Part shown: piece by piece, positions 18,126 to 26,986 of the stretch | Layout of the letters: every line of letters begins with the position of its first letter | How positions within the stretch are numbered: the first letter of the stretch is position 1 | Origin: Acidobacteriota bacterium | GTDB taxonomy: Bacteria; Acidobacteriota; Terriglobia; Acidiferrales; UBA7541 | Reading direction: 5' to 3' | Length of the DNA stretch: 64,000 nt | Assembly: GCA_021832085.1 (NCBI GenBank) | Contig: JAKBLM010000006.1 | Span: 62,001 to 126,000, forward strand | Notes under the pieces: model-generated | Told to the model about the DNA's origin: nothing | What the model saw: the letters and a program-made list of their open reading frames with translations, nothing else | Databases searched by the model: none | Program-made: the position numbers and the translations under genes

Positions 18126-18506
18126 CTATCCGCTTTCGAAAATGACCTGGGCGAAAGCCAGGCCGGAAGTATGGGTGAGCGATAGCGCGATGTGGCGAAC
18201 GCCTTGCTCCTCCGCCAGCTGCTTCGTGCGCCCGTGGAGTTGAAGCGTGGGCCGGCCGCCGGGCAGGTTGGCGACTTCGATATCGACCCAGCGTACCCCG
18301 CGGCGCCAACCGGTGCCGAGGGCCTTCATCGTCGCTTCCTTGGCGGCGAAACGCGCGGCGTAGCGCTCTACGCGATTGTGATGCCTTTCGCAATAGCCGA
18401 TTTCGAGCGGGGTGAAGACGCGTTCGAGGAAGGTGCGGCCGTGCCGGGCGATGGCTGCTTCCACCCGTGCGACTTCCGCCAGATCGATACCCATGCCGAC
18501 GATCAT
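18126..18506 (-). CDS. acpS: Holo-[acyl-carrier-protein] synthase
   Basis: The 126-residue protein has the usual AcpS length and both signature motifs: GMGIDLAEVARVE at the N-terminus, whose Asp binds magnesium, and RYAARFAAKEATMKALGTG in the middle. It transfers the 4'-phosphopantetheine arm of CoA to Ser of ACP and would activate the AcpP encoded at 37589. The ATG at 18506 has AAGGAAG about eight bases upstream. A TATAAT on the minus strand at 18551-18556 probably begins the transcript, with a leader of about 38 bases. The GNAT gene follows seven bases downstream. Confidence 0.96.
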   Translation of the reverse strand: MIVGMGIDLAEVARVEAAIARHGRTFLERVFTPLEIGYCERHHNRVERYAARFAAKEATMKALGTGWRRGVRWVDIEVANLPGGRPTLQLHGRTKQLAEEQGVRHIALSLTHTSGLAFAQVIFESG

Positions 18507-18550
18507 TGCGTCGTCTTCCTTGCGCCTCTGGCACCGGACTGCGCGAGGCG

Positions 18551-18556
18551 ACATTA
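18551..18556 (-). promoter_or_regulatory. -10 box of acpS
   Basis: A perfect TATAAT on the minus strand lies 44 bases upstream of the acpS ATG. The -35 region is poor. Confidence 0.5.
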
Positions 18557-18624
18557 TACCCGCTCAACAGGTGGAAGGACGCCGGCGACAGCTGACGGGG
18601 CCCGGCAGCAGGGGGTTGTGGTGG

Positions 18625-18642
18625 CACAGCCTTCAGGCTGTG
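18625..18642. repeat. Short palindrome CACAGCCT-tc-AGGCTGTG
   Basis: A perfect 8-bp inverted repeat with a two-base loop is followed 30 bases later by a degenerate copy with AGGCTGAAACCT. It matches the family at 14643 and, more loosely, 12897. Confidence 0.65.
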
Positions 18643-18781
18643 TCGGGGTGCGCGACGCTGGCCAGCCGGTCACAGGCTGAAACCTTTGCCACTGGAGCCA
18701 AGGGCGTGGGGGACATTGCCCGCCAACACTTTTCCTCACGGAGTGGCTTGGCGGCGAAGAGGCAGGTGGGCTGGCGGGCTC

Positions 18782-18787
18782 TATAAT
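18782..18787 (+). promoter_or_regulatory. -10 box of pgeF
   Basis: TATAAT lies 28 bases upstream of the ATG at 18816. No convincing -35 hexamer is present at the normal distance. Confidence 0.45.
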
Positions 18788-18815
18788 CAGGGCGGACGAG
18801 ACGGGGCCTGTAGCG

Positions 18816-19757
18816 ATGAAGACGAGCCAAACGCGATCTGCGGGGAAAGCCCGGCGCGCGCGAAAATCGCAACCTTTCGTTCCAGCGCTGCCGGCCGAAT
18901 GGAGGCTGCGTCGCAGCGGCGGTGTCGCCGTTCTCGAAGCGCTGCCGCTCGCGCGGATTCCGTGGCTGACCCACGGCTTCAGCACGCGCATCGGCGGGGC
19001 AAGCCGTCAGGACGACCAAAGGATGCTGAATCTCGGCTACGTCGAATGGGACGAGCGCGGCCACGTGGACGAAAATCGCCGGCGCTTCGTTCGCGCGCTC
19101 GGCGGCGAGGAGATGAAGCTGGCAGGTGTGCGCCAGATCCATTCCTCGCTGGTGAGGATTTTCCGGCAAGCGCCGCGGGAACGGCTGAAAGGCGACGCGC
19201 TGGCCACGCGGCGGCGCGGGCTGCTCGTCAGTGTGCAGACTGCCGATTGCGTGCCGATCCTGCTCGCCGACACGCGCAAACGTGTGGTGGCGGCAATTCA
19301 CGCGGGTTGGCGAGGGACGGCGGCGCGCGTGGCGCAGAAAACGGTGGGCGATTTGCGCGTGCATTTCGGCGCACGGCCGGAAGATGTGATAGCCGCGATC
19401 GGGCCGGCGATTGGGGGTTGCTGCTACGAAGTGGGGCCGGATGTGGCGCACGAATTCAGCTGCCAGTTCGCACAGGCGGCGGAATGGTTCGACGGGCCCT
19501 TCGCGCCGCTTTCGACCGGGGACGAGCCGACGCCCTTCGCCTGGCTGCAATTCGATCCGCCGGGGCATGAGCGGCCGAAAAAGGTGCGGCTGGACCTGGC
19601 GGCGGCAAACCGCTGGCAGCTCGAGGCGGCGGGCGTCCCGTCGGACAGGATTTTCGCCTGCGGACTGTGCACGTTGTGCCGGATGGATTGGTTCTTCAGC
19701 TACCGGGGCGAAGGTCAGCGCACAGGCAGGCTGATGAGCGCCATCGGCGTGAAATAA
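18816..19757 (+). CDS. pgeF: Peptidoglycan editing factor PgeF (YfiH, laccase-domain family)
   Basis: The 313-residue protein carries the YfiH signatures HGFSTRIGG, SVQTADCVPILLAD, AAIHAGWRGTAARV and IGPAIGGCCYEVG, plus a late CGLCTLCR segment. These supply the Cys and His ligands of the active site. The family was first called polyphenol oxidase or laccase domain. In E. coli the protein removes wrongly incorporated L-Ser from peptidoglycan precursors, and purine nucleosidase activities are known in homologues. A basic N-terminal extension of about 20 residues precedes the domain. It stands alone on the plus strand, after a clear -10 box. Confidence 0.9.
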   Translation: MKTSQTRSAGKARRARKSQPFVPALPAEWRLRRSGGVAVLEALPLARIPWLTHGFSTRIGGASRQDDQRMLNLGYVEWDERGHVDENRRRFVRALGGEEMKLAGVRQIHSSLVRIFRQAPRERLKGDALATRRRGLLVSVQTADCVPILLADTRKRVVAAIHAGWRGTAARVAQKTVGDLRVHFGARPEDVIAAIGPAIGGCCYEVGPDVAHEFSCQFAQAAEWFDGPFAPLSTGDEPTPFAWLQFDPPGHERPKKVRLDLAAANRWQLEAAGVPSDRIFACGLCTLCRMDWFFSYRGEGQRTGRLMSAIGVK

Positions 19758-19881
19758 CGGTCTGGCTCACATTTCTTACCGAGGCCGGAGGCGGGTAAGC
19801 ATTCGGCAAGCCGGCGTTGCAGGCGGGGTTTCGCGCCGTCGCACTACAGAACGAGGGCCCGTCGATGCGCGGGAGAACGAT

Positions 19882-19900
19882 GGCGGGCTGAAGCCCCGCC
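19882..19900. repeat. Short palindrome GGCGGGCT-ga-AGCCCCGCC
   Basis: An imperfect inverted repeat with a one-base bulge lies between convergent pgeF and the secreted-protein gene. It resembles the other GGGCT-centred intergenic palindromes (for example 36215). Confidence 0.5.
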
Positions 19901-19941
19901 GCTCCTCGAGCGGCTTCGTTCGTGCGCCGCAAACAGGCGAT

Positions 19942-20832
19942 TCAGTTGGGCGGGAAAGGGTGGGAGCTGGATTCGACGTGGAATTCGCGGTAATGGCTGT
20001 AGCGGTCGGTCTGGTCTTCATTCACGTGGAAGAAAAGGGCGCGGGCGCTGACGTGAAACGACGTATAGGTCGGCAGCCAGACCTGATTGTTGACGAGGGT
20101 TTGCCGGATAGCGACGGCGGTGCCGGGATGGACGGCAGCGACCAGTCCCCAGCCGACTTTGTAGGCTTTCGCGAAACGGGCTTCGAGCCGCACCACCTCA
20201 GCGGCGCGCGCGTCGATCCAAATCGTGCCTGCCAGGGTCTGGGCCAGTTTTTCGGCGCCGGTTCTGGCCCGGAAAGCGCGATTGGCCTTGAAATCGAAGG
20301 CGATGACGCTGCGGCCGTCGAGTCGTTCGCGCCTCGGGTTGTAGAAGCGCTCGGCCTTGAGGAAATCCTGGATCGTGACCGCGGCTTTTCTTTCCTCCTC
20401 GGCCTGCTTGCCGCTGCTTTTGTCGTGTGCGTATTTTTCGATTTCCTTGCGGATGCGTCGGTCCTCCTTTTTCAGGGCCTTGGCGCTGAGCGGCCGGCCA
20501 TTCTCTTCGATCAGGCGCTTGATCTGGTGGCCGTCGAAAAAGGAGACCTGATAGACGAAAGACGCGGTTTTCAGAACATCGCCGTACTTGTTGAGCTTTT
20601 CCACCACGCGCGCGTCGCGGCAGGCGTAGTTTTCGCGGATTTTGTCGAGCCGGTCCTGGTTTTCGAGCACGCGGTGCATCAGCGTGGCGATATCGGGAAT
20701 CGGTTTGGCGGGTGACGAAGCAGCCGCGACCGGAAGGCGGGCCCTGTTTTGCGGATTCTGCGCGCGGGCCGGGATGACGGCGGCCAACATCAGCGCGGCG
20801 GCAACGAGCAGCGAAGGGCGGAGCGCGCTCAT
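19942..20832 (-). CDS. Secreted protein of unknown function, LolA-like fold suspected
   Basis: The 296-residue protein has a Sec signal peptide (LLVAAALMLAAVIPARA, cut near residue 24) and then a charged helical stretch. The C-terminal half is beta-rich with GTIWIDARAAEVVRLEARF and VWLPTYTSFHVSARALFF, a pattern like outer-membrane lipoprotein-sorting proteins: a strand ending WID, then VVRLE, then LPTY. I do not recognise a named family. The ATG overlaps the rlmN stop by four bases (ATGA), so translation should be coupled. The C-terminal part of the TPR protein at 52971 has a similar pattern. Confidence 0.6.
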   Translation of the reverse strand: MSALRPSLLVAAALMLAAVIPARAQNPQNRARLPVAAASSPAKPIPDIATLMHRVLENQDRLDKIRENYACRDARVVEKLNKYGDVLKTASFVYQVSFFDGHQIKRLIEENGRPLSAKALKKEDRRIRKEIEKYAHDKSSGKQAEEERKAAVTIQDFLKAERFYNPRRERLDGRSVIAFDFKANRAFRARTGAEKLAQTLAGTIWIDARAAEVVRLEARFAKAYKVGWGLVAAVHPGTAVAIRQTLVNNQVWLPTYTSFHVSARALFFHVNEDQTDRYSHYREFHVESSSHPFPPN

Positions 20833-21959
20833 GGCGTTTCGAGCCGGCCGGGGGCGGCAACCGGGGTTTGGGCAGCTGCCATCGGCGTTTGCTCGATCAG
20901 GGCGAGTTGTCCGCAGGCAGCCATGACGTCGCGGCCACGGGAATACCGGATGAAGACCGGCACCTGGCGCTCGGAGAGGATCCGGCGGAACTCCTCGACG
21001 GCTTCCGGCTCGGGCATGTGGTAGGGCAGCTCGCCCGGATTCCAGGGGATCAGGTTTACCTTGGCGCGCAATCCGCTGAGCAGGCGGGCGGCGCGGCGGG
21101 CGTCTTCCGGGCGGTCGTTGAAGCCTCCGAGCAAAACGTATTCGAAGGTGAGCAGCTCCCATGAGCGGAGCGGGTAGCGGCGGCAGGCGTCGAGCAGGCC
21201 GGCGAGAGGGTATTTGCGGTTGATCGGCATCAGGCGCGAGCGCTGCTCGTCGGATGACGCATTGAGCGAAATGGCCAGCTTGGGCCGCACGGGTTCAGCA
21301 GCGAGGCGCTCGATGCCCGGCAGTATGCCCGAGGTGGAAATCGTGACATGGCGCGGCGCCAGACCCAGGCCGTGCGGATCGAGCAGGATACGCGTGGCCG
21401 CGAGCGTCGGCTCGTAATTGAGCAGCGGCTCGCCTTGGCCCATGAAGACCACGTTGGTGCGCGGCGCCAGATGGTCGGAGTTTTCCGAGAGCGCCAGCAG
21501 CAGTTGGCCGACAATTTCGCCGGCGGTGAGATTGCGGATCAGGCCGAGGGTAGCCGTGAGGCAAAAGCGGCAATTCACCGCGCAGCCGGCTTGCGTCGAA
21601 ATGCAGATGGTCTGGCGGCCCTCCGACGGCATGAAGACCGTTTCGATGGTTGCAGTGGCGCCCAAAGGGGCCTTGGCGGCCGAATTGGGGCTCTCACCTG
21701 CGGCAGGGAGGGCCAGCAGATAGCGCACCGAGCCGTCGGCGGAGGCGTACCGACGAATGATGTGAGGTAGCTGGATAGAGGCTTCGGCAGTCAGGCGCCG
21801 ACGCAGCGGGGCCGGAAGGGCGGTCATGCGCTCGATATCGAATCGGCGCTCGACGTAGAAAGAGTGATACAGCTGGTCGCCGCGATAGGCGGGTTCGCCC
21901 AAGCCGGTGGCCCATTTGCGAAGCTGGTCGCGCGATTTGCCAAGCAAATCGAGAGTCAT
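20829..21959 (-). CDS. rlmN: 23S rRNA/tRNA adenine-C2 methyltransferase RlmN
   Basis: The 376-residue radical SAM enzyme methylates A2503 of 23S rRNA and A37 of some tRNAs. It has the CxxxCxxC cluster motif in TQAGCAVNCRFC, the SAM-binding GMGEPL-type loop here as MGQGEPLLNY, and the C-terminal cysteine in VMAACGQL that forms the covalent methyl intermediate. TFEYVLLGGFND and KVNLIPWNPG are also diagnostic. The start is taken at the ATG at 21959, where the family consensus begins. Its last bases overlap the start of the secreted-protein gene. Confidence 0.96.
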   Translation of the reverse strand: MTLDLLGKSRDQLRKWATGLGEPAYRGDQLYHSFYVERRFDIERMTALPAPLRRRLTAEASIQLPHIIRRYASADGSVRYLLALPAAGESPNSAAKAPLGATATIETVFMPSEGRQTICISTQAGCAVNCRFCLTATLGLIRNLTAGEIVGQLLLALSENSDHLAPRTNVVFMGQGEPLLNYEPTLAATRILLDPHGLGLAPRHVTISTSGILPGIERLAAEPVRPKLAISLNASSDEQRSRLMPINRKYPLAGLLDACRRYPLRSWELLTFEYVLLGGFNDRPEDARRAARLLSGLRAKVNLIPWNPGELPYHMPEPEAVEEFRRILSERQVPVFIRYSRGRDVMAACGQLALIEQTPMAAAQTPVAAPGRLETP

Positions 21960-22296
21960 CGCCGGAAATCCGGTCCGTGCCGCTGTGGAAAAGTGCCGGT
22001 GGCGCCGGTTGCGAGCGGATCGCGTCGTCCTCGGCATCCATTTCCCGAGAAAATTTGCCGCCACGGCCGCGCTCGCGGTCCATATCACCGCGCTCGTCGT
22101 TCCGGGCCGGATTCAGCCATGATACCACGCGGAGGTTGGTTGCCGTGGCTGCGGAAGTGCCTATAAGTCATTGATAATACAGGTCATAGGTGATAGATTT
22201 CGCTTCCCTGCTTTTCCTCTTGCGGGTATGTCAAAATAGAGACTTCCGGCCGCGCCCTTTCGTAGGGGCTGGCCTCTTGGGACGCACGAAAGAGCC
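21960..22296. other. Divergent promoter region between rlmN and the M16 peptidase gene
   Basis: About 340 bases lie between the divergent starts. A TATCAT-like -10 on the minus strand lies near 22119-22124. An AT-rich patch with GATAATAC near 22171-22178 could serve the plus strand. I see no gene or repeat. Confidence 0.4.
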
Positions 22297-23574
22297 ATGA
22301 CGAACGAACTCGACGCCGTTCGCAGAACGATTCTACCTAACGGATTGGTGGTGATCACCGAGCGAATGCCGCAGTTTCGCTCCGTTTCGGTGGGGATATG
22401 GGTGCGGACCGGTTCGCGCAGTGAGCCGGCGGAGATGAACGGTGTTTCGCACTTCATCGAGCACATGGTCTTCAAAGGAACCGAGCGGCGCTCATGCGAG
22501 GAGATCGCTGAGACGCTCGATTCGGTGGGAGGCATGCTCGACGCCTTCACGACGAAGGAAATGGTCTGCTTCAACGCCAAGGTGCTGGACGAGCATCTGC
22601 CGCTGGCGTTCGACGTGCTCGCCGACATGGTGCTGCGGCCAGTTTTCGGCGAGCCGGAGATGGAGCGGGAAAAGCAGGTGGTGCTCGAAGAGATCAAGAT
22701 GGACGAGGACAACCCGGAAACCCTGATCAATGAAGCTTTTCAACAGGCTTTCTGGGAGGGTCATCCGTTGGGCCAGCCAATCCTCGGGACGCAGGAAACG
22801 GTGGAGCGCTTCGAGCGGGAGCGGGTGCGGGACTGGTTCCGGCGCGCTTACACCCCCAATGAGATCGTCATCTCCGCCGCAGGCAATGTGGAACACGAGC
22901 GGCTGGTGGAGTTGGCCGCCGGGTCGTTCGGCCCGGTGCCCAGCGGCAAGGACGGCTATCGCTGTGCTGCCCCCGTGCCACGCGCCCCGGTGCTGGTGCG
23001 GCACAAGCGGAGCCTGGAGCAAGCCCATCTCTGCATGGGCGTACCGGCCTTCCCGGTCAGCGACGAGCGGCGTTTCGCGGTGGCGCTGCTGAACAATGTG
23101 CTGGGGGCGGGCATGTCTTCGCGGCTTTTCCAGAATATTCGCGAGCGTCAGGGGCTGGCTTATGCCGTTTTCAGCGAGATTTCGCCCTATCACGACGCGG
23201 GGATGCTCAGCGTCTACGCCGGCACGGGCGCGGACAAAGTGGAGCAGGTGGTGCGCTCGGTGATCGAGGAGTTCCGCCGGCTCAAGCGCGAGCCGGTTGG
23301 TCCCGAGGAGTTGCTGCGTGCGAAGCAGCAGCTGAAGGGCTCGATGACGCTCTCGCTGGAATCGACCGGATCACGCATGGGCAACCGCGCGCGCCAGGAG
23401 ATCTATTTCGGGCGGTTCTACACGATAGGGGATACGTTCGCTTCCATCGACAGGGTGACGAGCGAGGAATTGCAAGCGGTGGCTGGCGAACTTTTCGTCC
23501 CCGAGAAGGTCGCTCTGGCCGCCCTCGGGCCGTTCAACGGTTTCCAGCCCGACCGCGAGCTGCTCGCCTGCTGA
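22297..23574 (+). CDS. M16-family zinc metallopeptidase (processing-peptidase-like)
   Basis: The 425-residue protein has the inverted zinc motif HxxEH in VSHFIEHMVFKG (His52, Glu55, His56) and the distal glutamate in VVLEEIKMDEDNPE. The second, inactive M16 domain carries GAGMSSRLFQNIRERQGLAYAV. This is the pattern of bacterial homologues of the mitochondrial processing peptidase beta subunit and of PqqL/YmxG. It cuts peptides in an enclosed chamber and may act in the cytoplasm or periplasm; no signal peptide is seen. The ATG at 22297 has only a weak GAAAGAG site. It stands alone on the plus strand. Confidence 0.93.
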   Translation: MTNELDAVRRTILPNGLVVITERMPQFRSVSVGIWVRTGSRSEPAEMNGVSHFIEHMVFKGTERRSCEEIAETLDSVGGMLDAFTTKEMVCFNAKVLDEHLPLAFDVLADMVLRPVFGEPEMEREKQVVLEEIKMDEDNPETLINEAFQQAFWEGHPLGQPILGTQETVERFERERVRDWFRRAYTPNEIVISAAGNVEHERLVELAAGSFGPVPSGKDGYRCAAPVPRAPVLVRHKRSLEQAHLCMGVPAFPVSDERRFAVALLNNVLGAGMSSRLFQNIRERQGLAYAVFSEISPYHDAGMLSVYAGTGADKVEQVVRSVIEEFRRLKREPVGPEELLRAKQQLKGSMTLSLESTGSRMGNRARQEIYFGRFYTIGDTFASIDRVTSEELQAVAGELFVPEKVALAALGPFNGFQPDRELLAC

Positions 23575-23721
23575 GCGGCATCTTTCCCTTCATTCCAGCC
23601 ATTCGCGCTGCCGTTGCGCCCGGCTCGGCTCGGGGCAATCGCCTTGGGCGGGCTCGGGCTGGCGCGCCCGAGCGCAAAAGCGCAATTTCTCCGAATCGGG
23701 CGTTGACGTTGGCGACGCGCT

Positions 23722-24573
23722 TTGCCATCATCCGTACGAAAATCCGCAAGCGGGAGAGCGTCGATTTCCGTACGGATCACCATTCTGGCATCGGGCAGCA
23801 CGGGCAACGTGACGCTGGTCGAGAGCAGCCGCACGCGCCTGCTGGTCGACGCCGGGCTCTCGCGCCGCGAGACCTTTCGCCGGTTGAAGGACCTCGGCAT
23901 CCCTGCCGAGCCGCTCGACGGCATCCTGATCTCCCACGAGCACAGCGACCATTGCGGAGGCCTGCCGGTGATCGCGAAACACGCCCGCTGCCCCGTCTTT
24001 CTCACCGAGCCGACGCACCGCGAGATTTGCCGCACCTTGCCCGCGGGCGCGGGTGAGAAAGTCGAGCAGGTGGAGCATATCTCCGGCGGCGACAACTGGA
24101 CGATCGGCGATATCGAAATCGATGCCTTCTCGATCCCGCACGACGCCGCCGATCCGGTTGGCTACACGTTTCGCGCCGAAGGTGTGAAAGTGGCGCTGGT
24201 TACCGATCTCGGCTACCTGCCGGAACTGGTGAAATTTCACCTCCGCGAGACCGATTGCCTGATCCTCGAATCGAATCACGACCTGGAGATGCTGAAAGTG
24301 GGGCCTTACCCGTGGTCGGTGAAGCAGCGGGTGATGAGCAGGATCGGCCACCTTTCGAACCACATCGTCAGCGAATTTCTGGCCGATCCCGAGGCGTTCG
24401 ATGGGCGGCCGCAGCGCCTGGTGCTGGCGCACCTCTCGGAAAACAACAACACGCCCGAACTGGCGAAGATTTCCGCCGAGGAAGCCCTGGGGCGCCGGCC
24501 GGAGGAATCGGCGTTTCGCGGCGAGTTGCTCGTTGCTTCCCAGCGCGTGCCGCTCGGCCCGCTCGTCTATTAG
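23722..24573 (+). CDS. MBL-fold metallohydrolase (YycJ/WalJ-like)
   Basis: This metallo-beta-lactamase-fold enzyme has ITILASGSTGNVTLVE at its start, the first metal motif HEHSDHCGG, later PHDAADPVGYTF, TDLGYLPE and SNHDLEMLK, and a final LAHLSENNNTPELA. These match the YycJ/WalJ branch, which is a likely DNA-acting nuclease linked in Firmicutes to the WalRK operon; no such operon is present here. The in-frame TTG at 23722 gives 283 residues, but the family begins near VRITILASGS. A GGGAGA lies six bases before an ATT codon at 23764, so the true start is uncertain. Confidence 0.85.
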   Translation: MPSSVRKSASGRASISVRITILASGSTGNVTLVESSRTRLLVDAGLSRRETFRRLKDLGIPAEPLDGILISHEHSDHCGGLPVIAKHARCPVFLTEPTHREICRTLPAGAGEKVEQVEHISGGDNWTIGDIEIDAFSIPHDAADPVGYTFRAEGVKVALVTDLGYLPELVKFHLRETDCLILESNHDLEMLKVGPYPWSVKQRVMSRIGHLSNHIVSEFLADPEAFDGRPQRLVLAHLSENNNTPELAKISAEEALGRRPEESAFRGELLVASQRVPLGPLVY

Positions 24574-24675
24574 GACGAAGGGGGCGCAGGCAAGGTAGCT
24601 GACCTCAATTCCGCAAAATTGGGATTCCGTTTGGTGACGCGCCTCAGGCCGCTTTTGCGCCGATTCGGCAAAGCG

Positions 24676-25320
24676 TCAATGCTTCGTTTCGTCGATCACG
24701 GTCATCTTCTTGTAGTTGAGGCTCCTGACGAATCTTGCGAGCGACGATTTGAAGGGGACGCACTGCGAGGCCGTTTGGCAGTGGAGCGTGGATACGAAAA
24801 GCAGGTTGCCCTGTTCCGAGTAGGCCACCATGTCCCAGCCTCGCGGATACTCGTAAATCCGCACCGGGGCCTTGTGCTTCGAGCCGATGGCCAAAGCGGG
24901 CGCGGGCAGGATTTTGCCTTCGGGGAATTGCGCCCTTGCGCGCTGCTCATCGTTGGCGATGTTCTGGGCCACCGTCGCAGCTCCCTTCTCCTTGTGGACA
25001 AAGGAAAAGGTGATGCACGGAGCGATGTGGCGCGGATTCCAATCGGGCGGGTGGAAAATTTCCTGAATGCCAAACCGGTTGGCGAGGCTGGTATCGGAAA
25101 CCCAACTGGAGGGTATGCCGCCAAACAACACAATCCAATCGTGCCCGTAGATGATCCCTCCCATCGGATTCGTTGTGCTCGGGCCGGCACCCAAGGTTGT
25201 AGGTCTTTGCGGTGAAACGGGCTTGGGCGGCGACGGTTTCGTCTGGGCGAGAAGCACCGGGGCAAAGCAGATGGACAGCACGAGGATGCACGCCTTGGCG
25301 AGTTGGGTCAGGCGCGGCAT
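24676..25320 (-). CDS. Secreted hypothetical protein
   Basis: The 214-residue protein begins with a signal peptide (LAKACILVLSICFAPVLLAQ) followed by a proline-rich linker (TKPSPPKPVSPQRP). The remainder is a globular domain with a Trp-rich first half (HDWIVLFGGIPSSWVSD) and two cysteines in LHCQTASQCVPF that could form a disulfide. I do not recognise a family. The start at ATG 25320 fits the signal peptide, and longer upstream frames add no sensible sequence. It is divergent from purB. Confidence 0.6.
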   Translation of the reverse strand: MPRLTQLAKACILVLSICFAPVLLAQTKPSPPKPVSPQRPTTLGAGPSTTNPMGGIIYGHDWIVLFGGIPSSWVSDTSLANRFGIQEIFHPPDWNPRHIAPCITFSFVHKEKGAATVAQNIANDEQRARAQFPEGKILPAPALAIGSKHKAPVRIYEYPRGWDMVAYSEQGNLLFVSTLHCQTASQCVPFKSSLARFVRSLNYKKMTVIDETKH

Positions 25321-25580
25321 GAAAGTTTCCGGTTGTAATAGCCCTGTTGCCCGGGAAAGTAAACAGAAATTTTCGTTTCCGTCGCAATTTTCTCGCGTGC
25401 GCTGGAGAAACGACCGGGCGCGAGGGGTGGAGAGCCCTAGGCCGAGGGCAAGGGACGCGGCGTGAGAGGTGCCGCATGTCCTGCGGACGCAATCGGGTAT
25501 CATGGGGCGAATCGCCCGAGGTCTCGCGGAGAGCGAGCCGGGCGAACGGCCGAAGGAAATTCCCAGGGAGCGAGCGACAC

Positions 25581-26888
25581 GTGATTCCACGATACACGCG
25601 GCCGGAGATGGGCCGCATCTGGAGCGACGAAAACAAGTTCGGGAAATGGCTGGAAGTGGAGTTGGCGGCGGCCGACGCGCTGGCCGAGGCCGGCATCGTG
25701 CCGCAGGAAGCCGCGCGGGCGCTGCGGGAGCGAGCCCGGGTCGACGTCGGGCGGATTCTCGAACTCGAAGAGCAGGTGCGCCACGACGTGATCGCCTTCA
25801 CCATGGCGGTGGGCGAGACGATCGGCGATCCCTCGATCGCGCGCTGGCTGCACTACGGGCTCACCTCCAACGACGTGGTCGACACGGCGCAGGCGCTGCT
25901 GATCCGCGACGCCTCGCGACGAATCGAGGAGGGCCTGGCGCGCCTGGGCGAGGTGCTCGAGCGGCGCGCCTGGGAATTCAAGGACACGCCGGAAATCGGC
26001 CGCACCCACGGCGTCCACGCTGAGCCAATCACCTTCGGATTGAAGCTCGCCAACTGGTACGACACGAACCGCAGAAACCAGGAGCGATTCCGCCGCGCGG
26101 CCCGCGAGCTGGAAGTGGGGAAAATCGCGGGAGCGGTGGGCAACGCGGCGCATCTGGGGCCGGAAATCGAGCAAAACATCTGCCGCCGGCTGGGGCTGCA
26201 GGCGGCGCCGGTTTCCTCGCAGGTGATCGAACGCGACCGGCACGCGCACTACGTCGGCGTGCTGGCGACGGTGGCCGCCGAACTCGAACGGTTCGCCCTG
26301 GAAATCCGCCAGCTGCAGCGTACCGAAGTGCGCGAAGCGGAAGAGCCGTTTGGCGGCCAGCAGCGGGGCAGCTCGGCGATGCCGCACAAGCGGAATCCGG
26401 TCGGCTGCGAGCAGATTTGCGGCTTGGCCCGCGTCGTGCGGGCCAACGCGCAGGCTTCGCTTGAAAACATCGCGTTATGGCACGAGCGCGACATCTCGCA
26501 CAGCTCGGTCGAGCGGGTAATTCTGCCCGACTCGACGATCCTGACCGACTACATGCTGGCGCGGATGACCAACATCATCTCCAAAATGCGCGTCTTTCCC
26601 GAACGCATGCGCCGCAACCTCGAATCGACCCATGGTCTGGTCTTTTCCGGGCAGTTGCTGCAAGACTTGGTCGAGGCCGGCGCGCCGCGCGATGACGCCT
26701 ACAAATGGGTGCAGCAGAACGCGATGGCGGCCTGGGAAACCGAAGGCGATTTCCGCGCATTGGTTTCCTCCGACGAGCACATTGGCAAATTCCTGGGCAA
26801 GGAAGGGATCGAGCGGGTGTTCGACCTGAAGCGTCAGCTGCGTTACGTCGACGCGATTTTCGAGCGCGTGTTCGGGAAGAAGAACTGA
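25581..26888 (+). CDS. purB: Adenylosuccinate lyase
   Basis: The 435-residue enzyme splits adenylosuccinate to AMP and fumarate, and SAICAR to AICAR and fumarate, in purine synthesis. The superfamily signature GSSAMPHKRNPVGCE is present, with the flexible loop serine. Earlier conserved parts are YGLTSNDVVDTA and IGRTHGVHAEP, which hold the catalytic His. The GTG at 25581 has GGGAG about ten bases upstream and begins VIPRYTRPEMGRIWSDE, the normal N-terminus; the longer frame upstream is not supported. A TATCAT near 25498-25503 may be its -10 box. Confidence 0.96.
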   Translation: MIPRYTRPEMGRIWSDENKFGKWLEVELAAADALAEAGIVPQEAARALRERARVDVGRILELEEQVRHDVIAFTMAVGETIGDPSIARWLHYGLTSNDVVDTAQALLIRDASRRIEEGLARLGEVLERRAWEFKDTPEIGRTHGVHAEPITFGLKLANWYDTNRRNQERFRRAARELEVGKIAGAVGNAAHLGPEIEQNICRRLGLQAAPVSSQVIERDRHAHYVGVLATVAAELERFALEIRQLQRTEVREAEEPFGGQQRGSSAMPHKRNPVGCEQICGLARVVRANAQASLENIALWHERDISHSSVERVILPDSTILTDYMLARMTNIISKMRVFPERMRRNLESTHGLVFSGQLLQDLVEAGAPRDDAYKWVQQNAMAAWETEGDFRALVSSDEHIGKFLGKEGIERVFDLKRQLRYVDAIFERVFGKKN

Positions 26889-26986
26889 AGCGCGTCCGGG
26901 CGCTCGGCCGCGCTCATTGGCGGTCTTGCCTCGCTGCAACCGGGGCACTTGCCCAGGGTCGCGAAAGGAGCTTCGCGTAACGCGGG

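Larger units (their letters stand above)
18507..18815. other. Intergenic region with two promoters and repeat elements
   Basis: The region holds the minus-strand TATAAT for acpS (18551-18556), an AGGCTG-type palindrome pair (18625-18642, and a degenerate one near 18671-18692), and a plus-strand TATAAT for pgeF (18782-18787). No coding frame is supported. Confidence 0.6.

Noticed and set aside
26955..26985. Hairpin CGCGAA-aggagc-TTCGCG between purB and efp as a terminator
   Set aside because: The stem is only six base pairs and no T-run follows on either strand.
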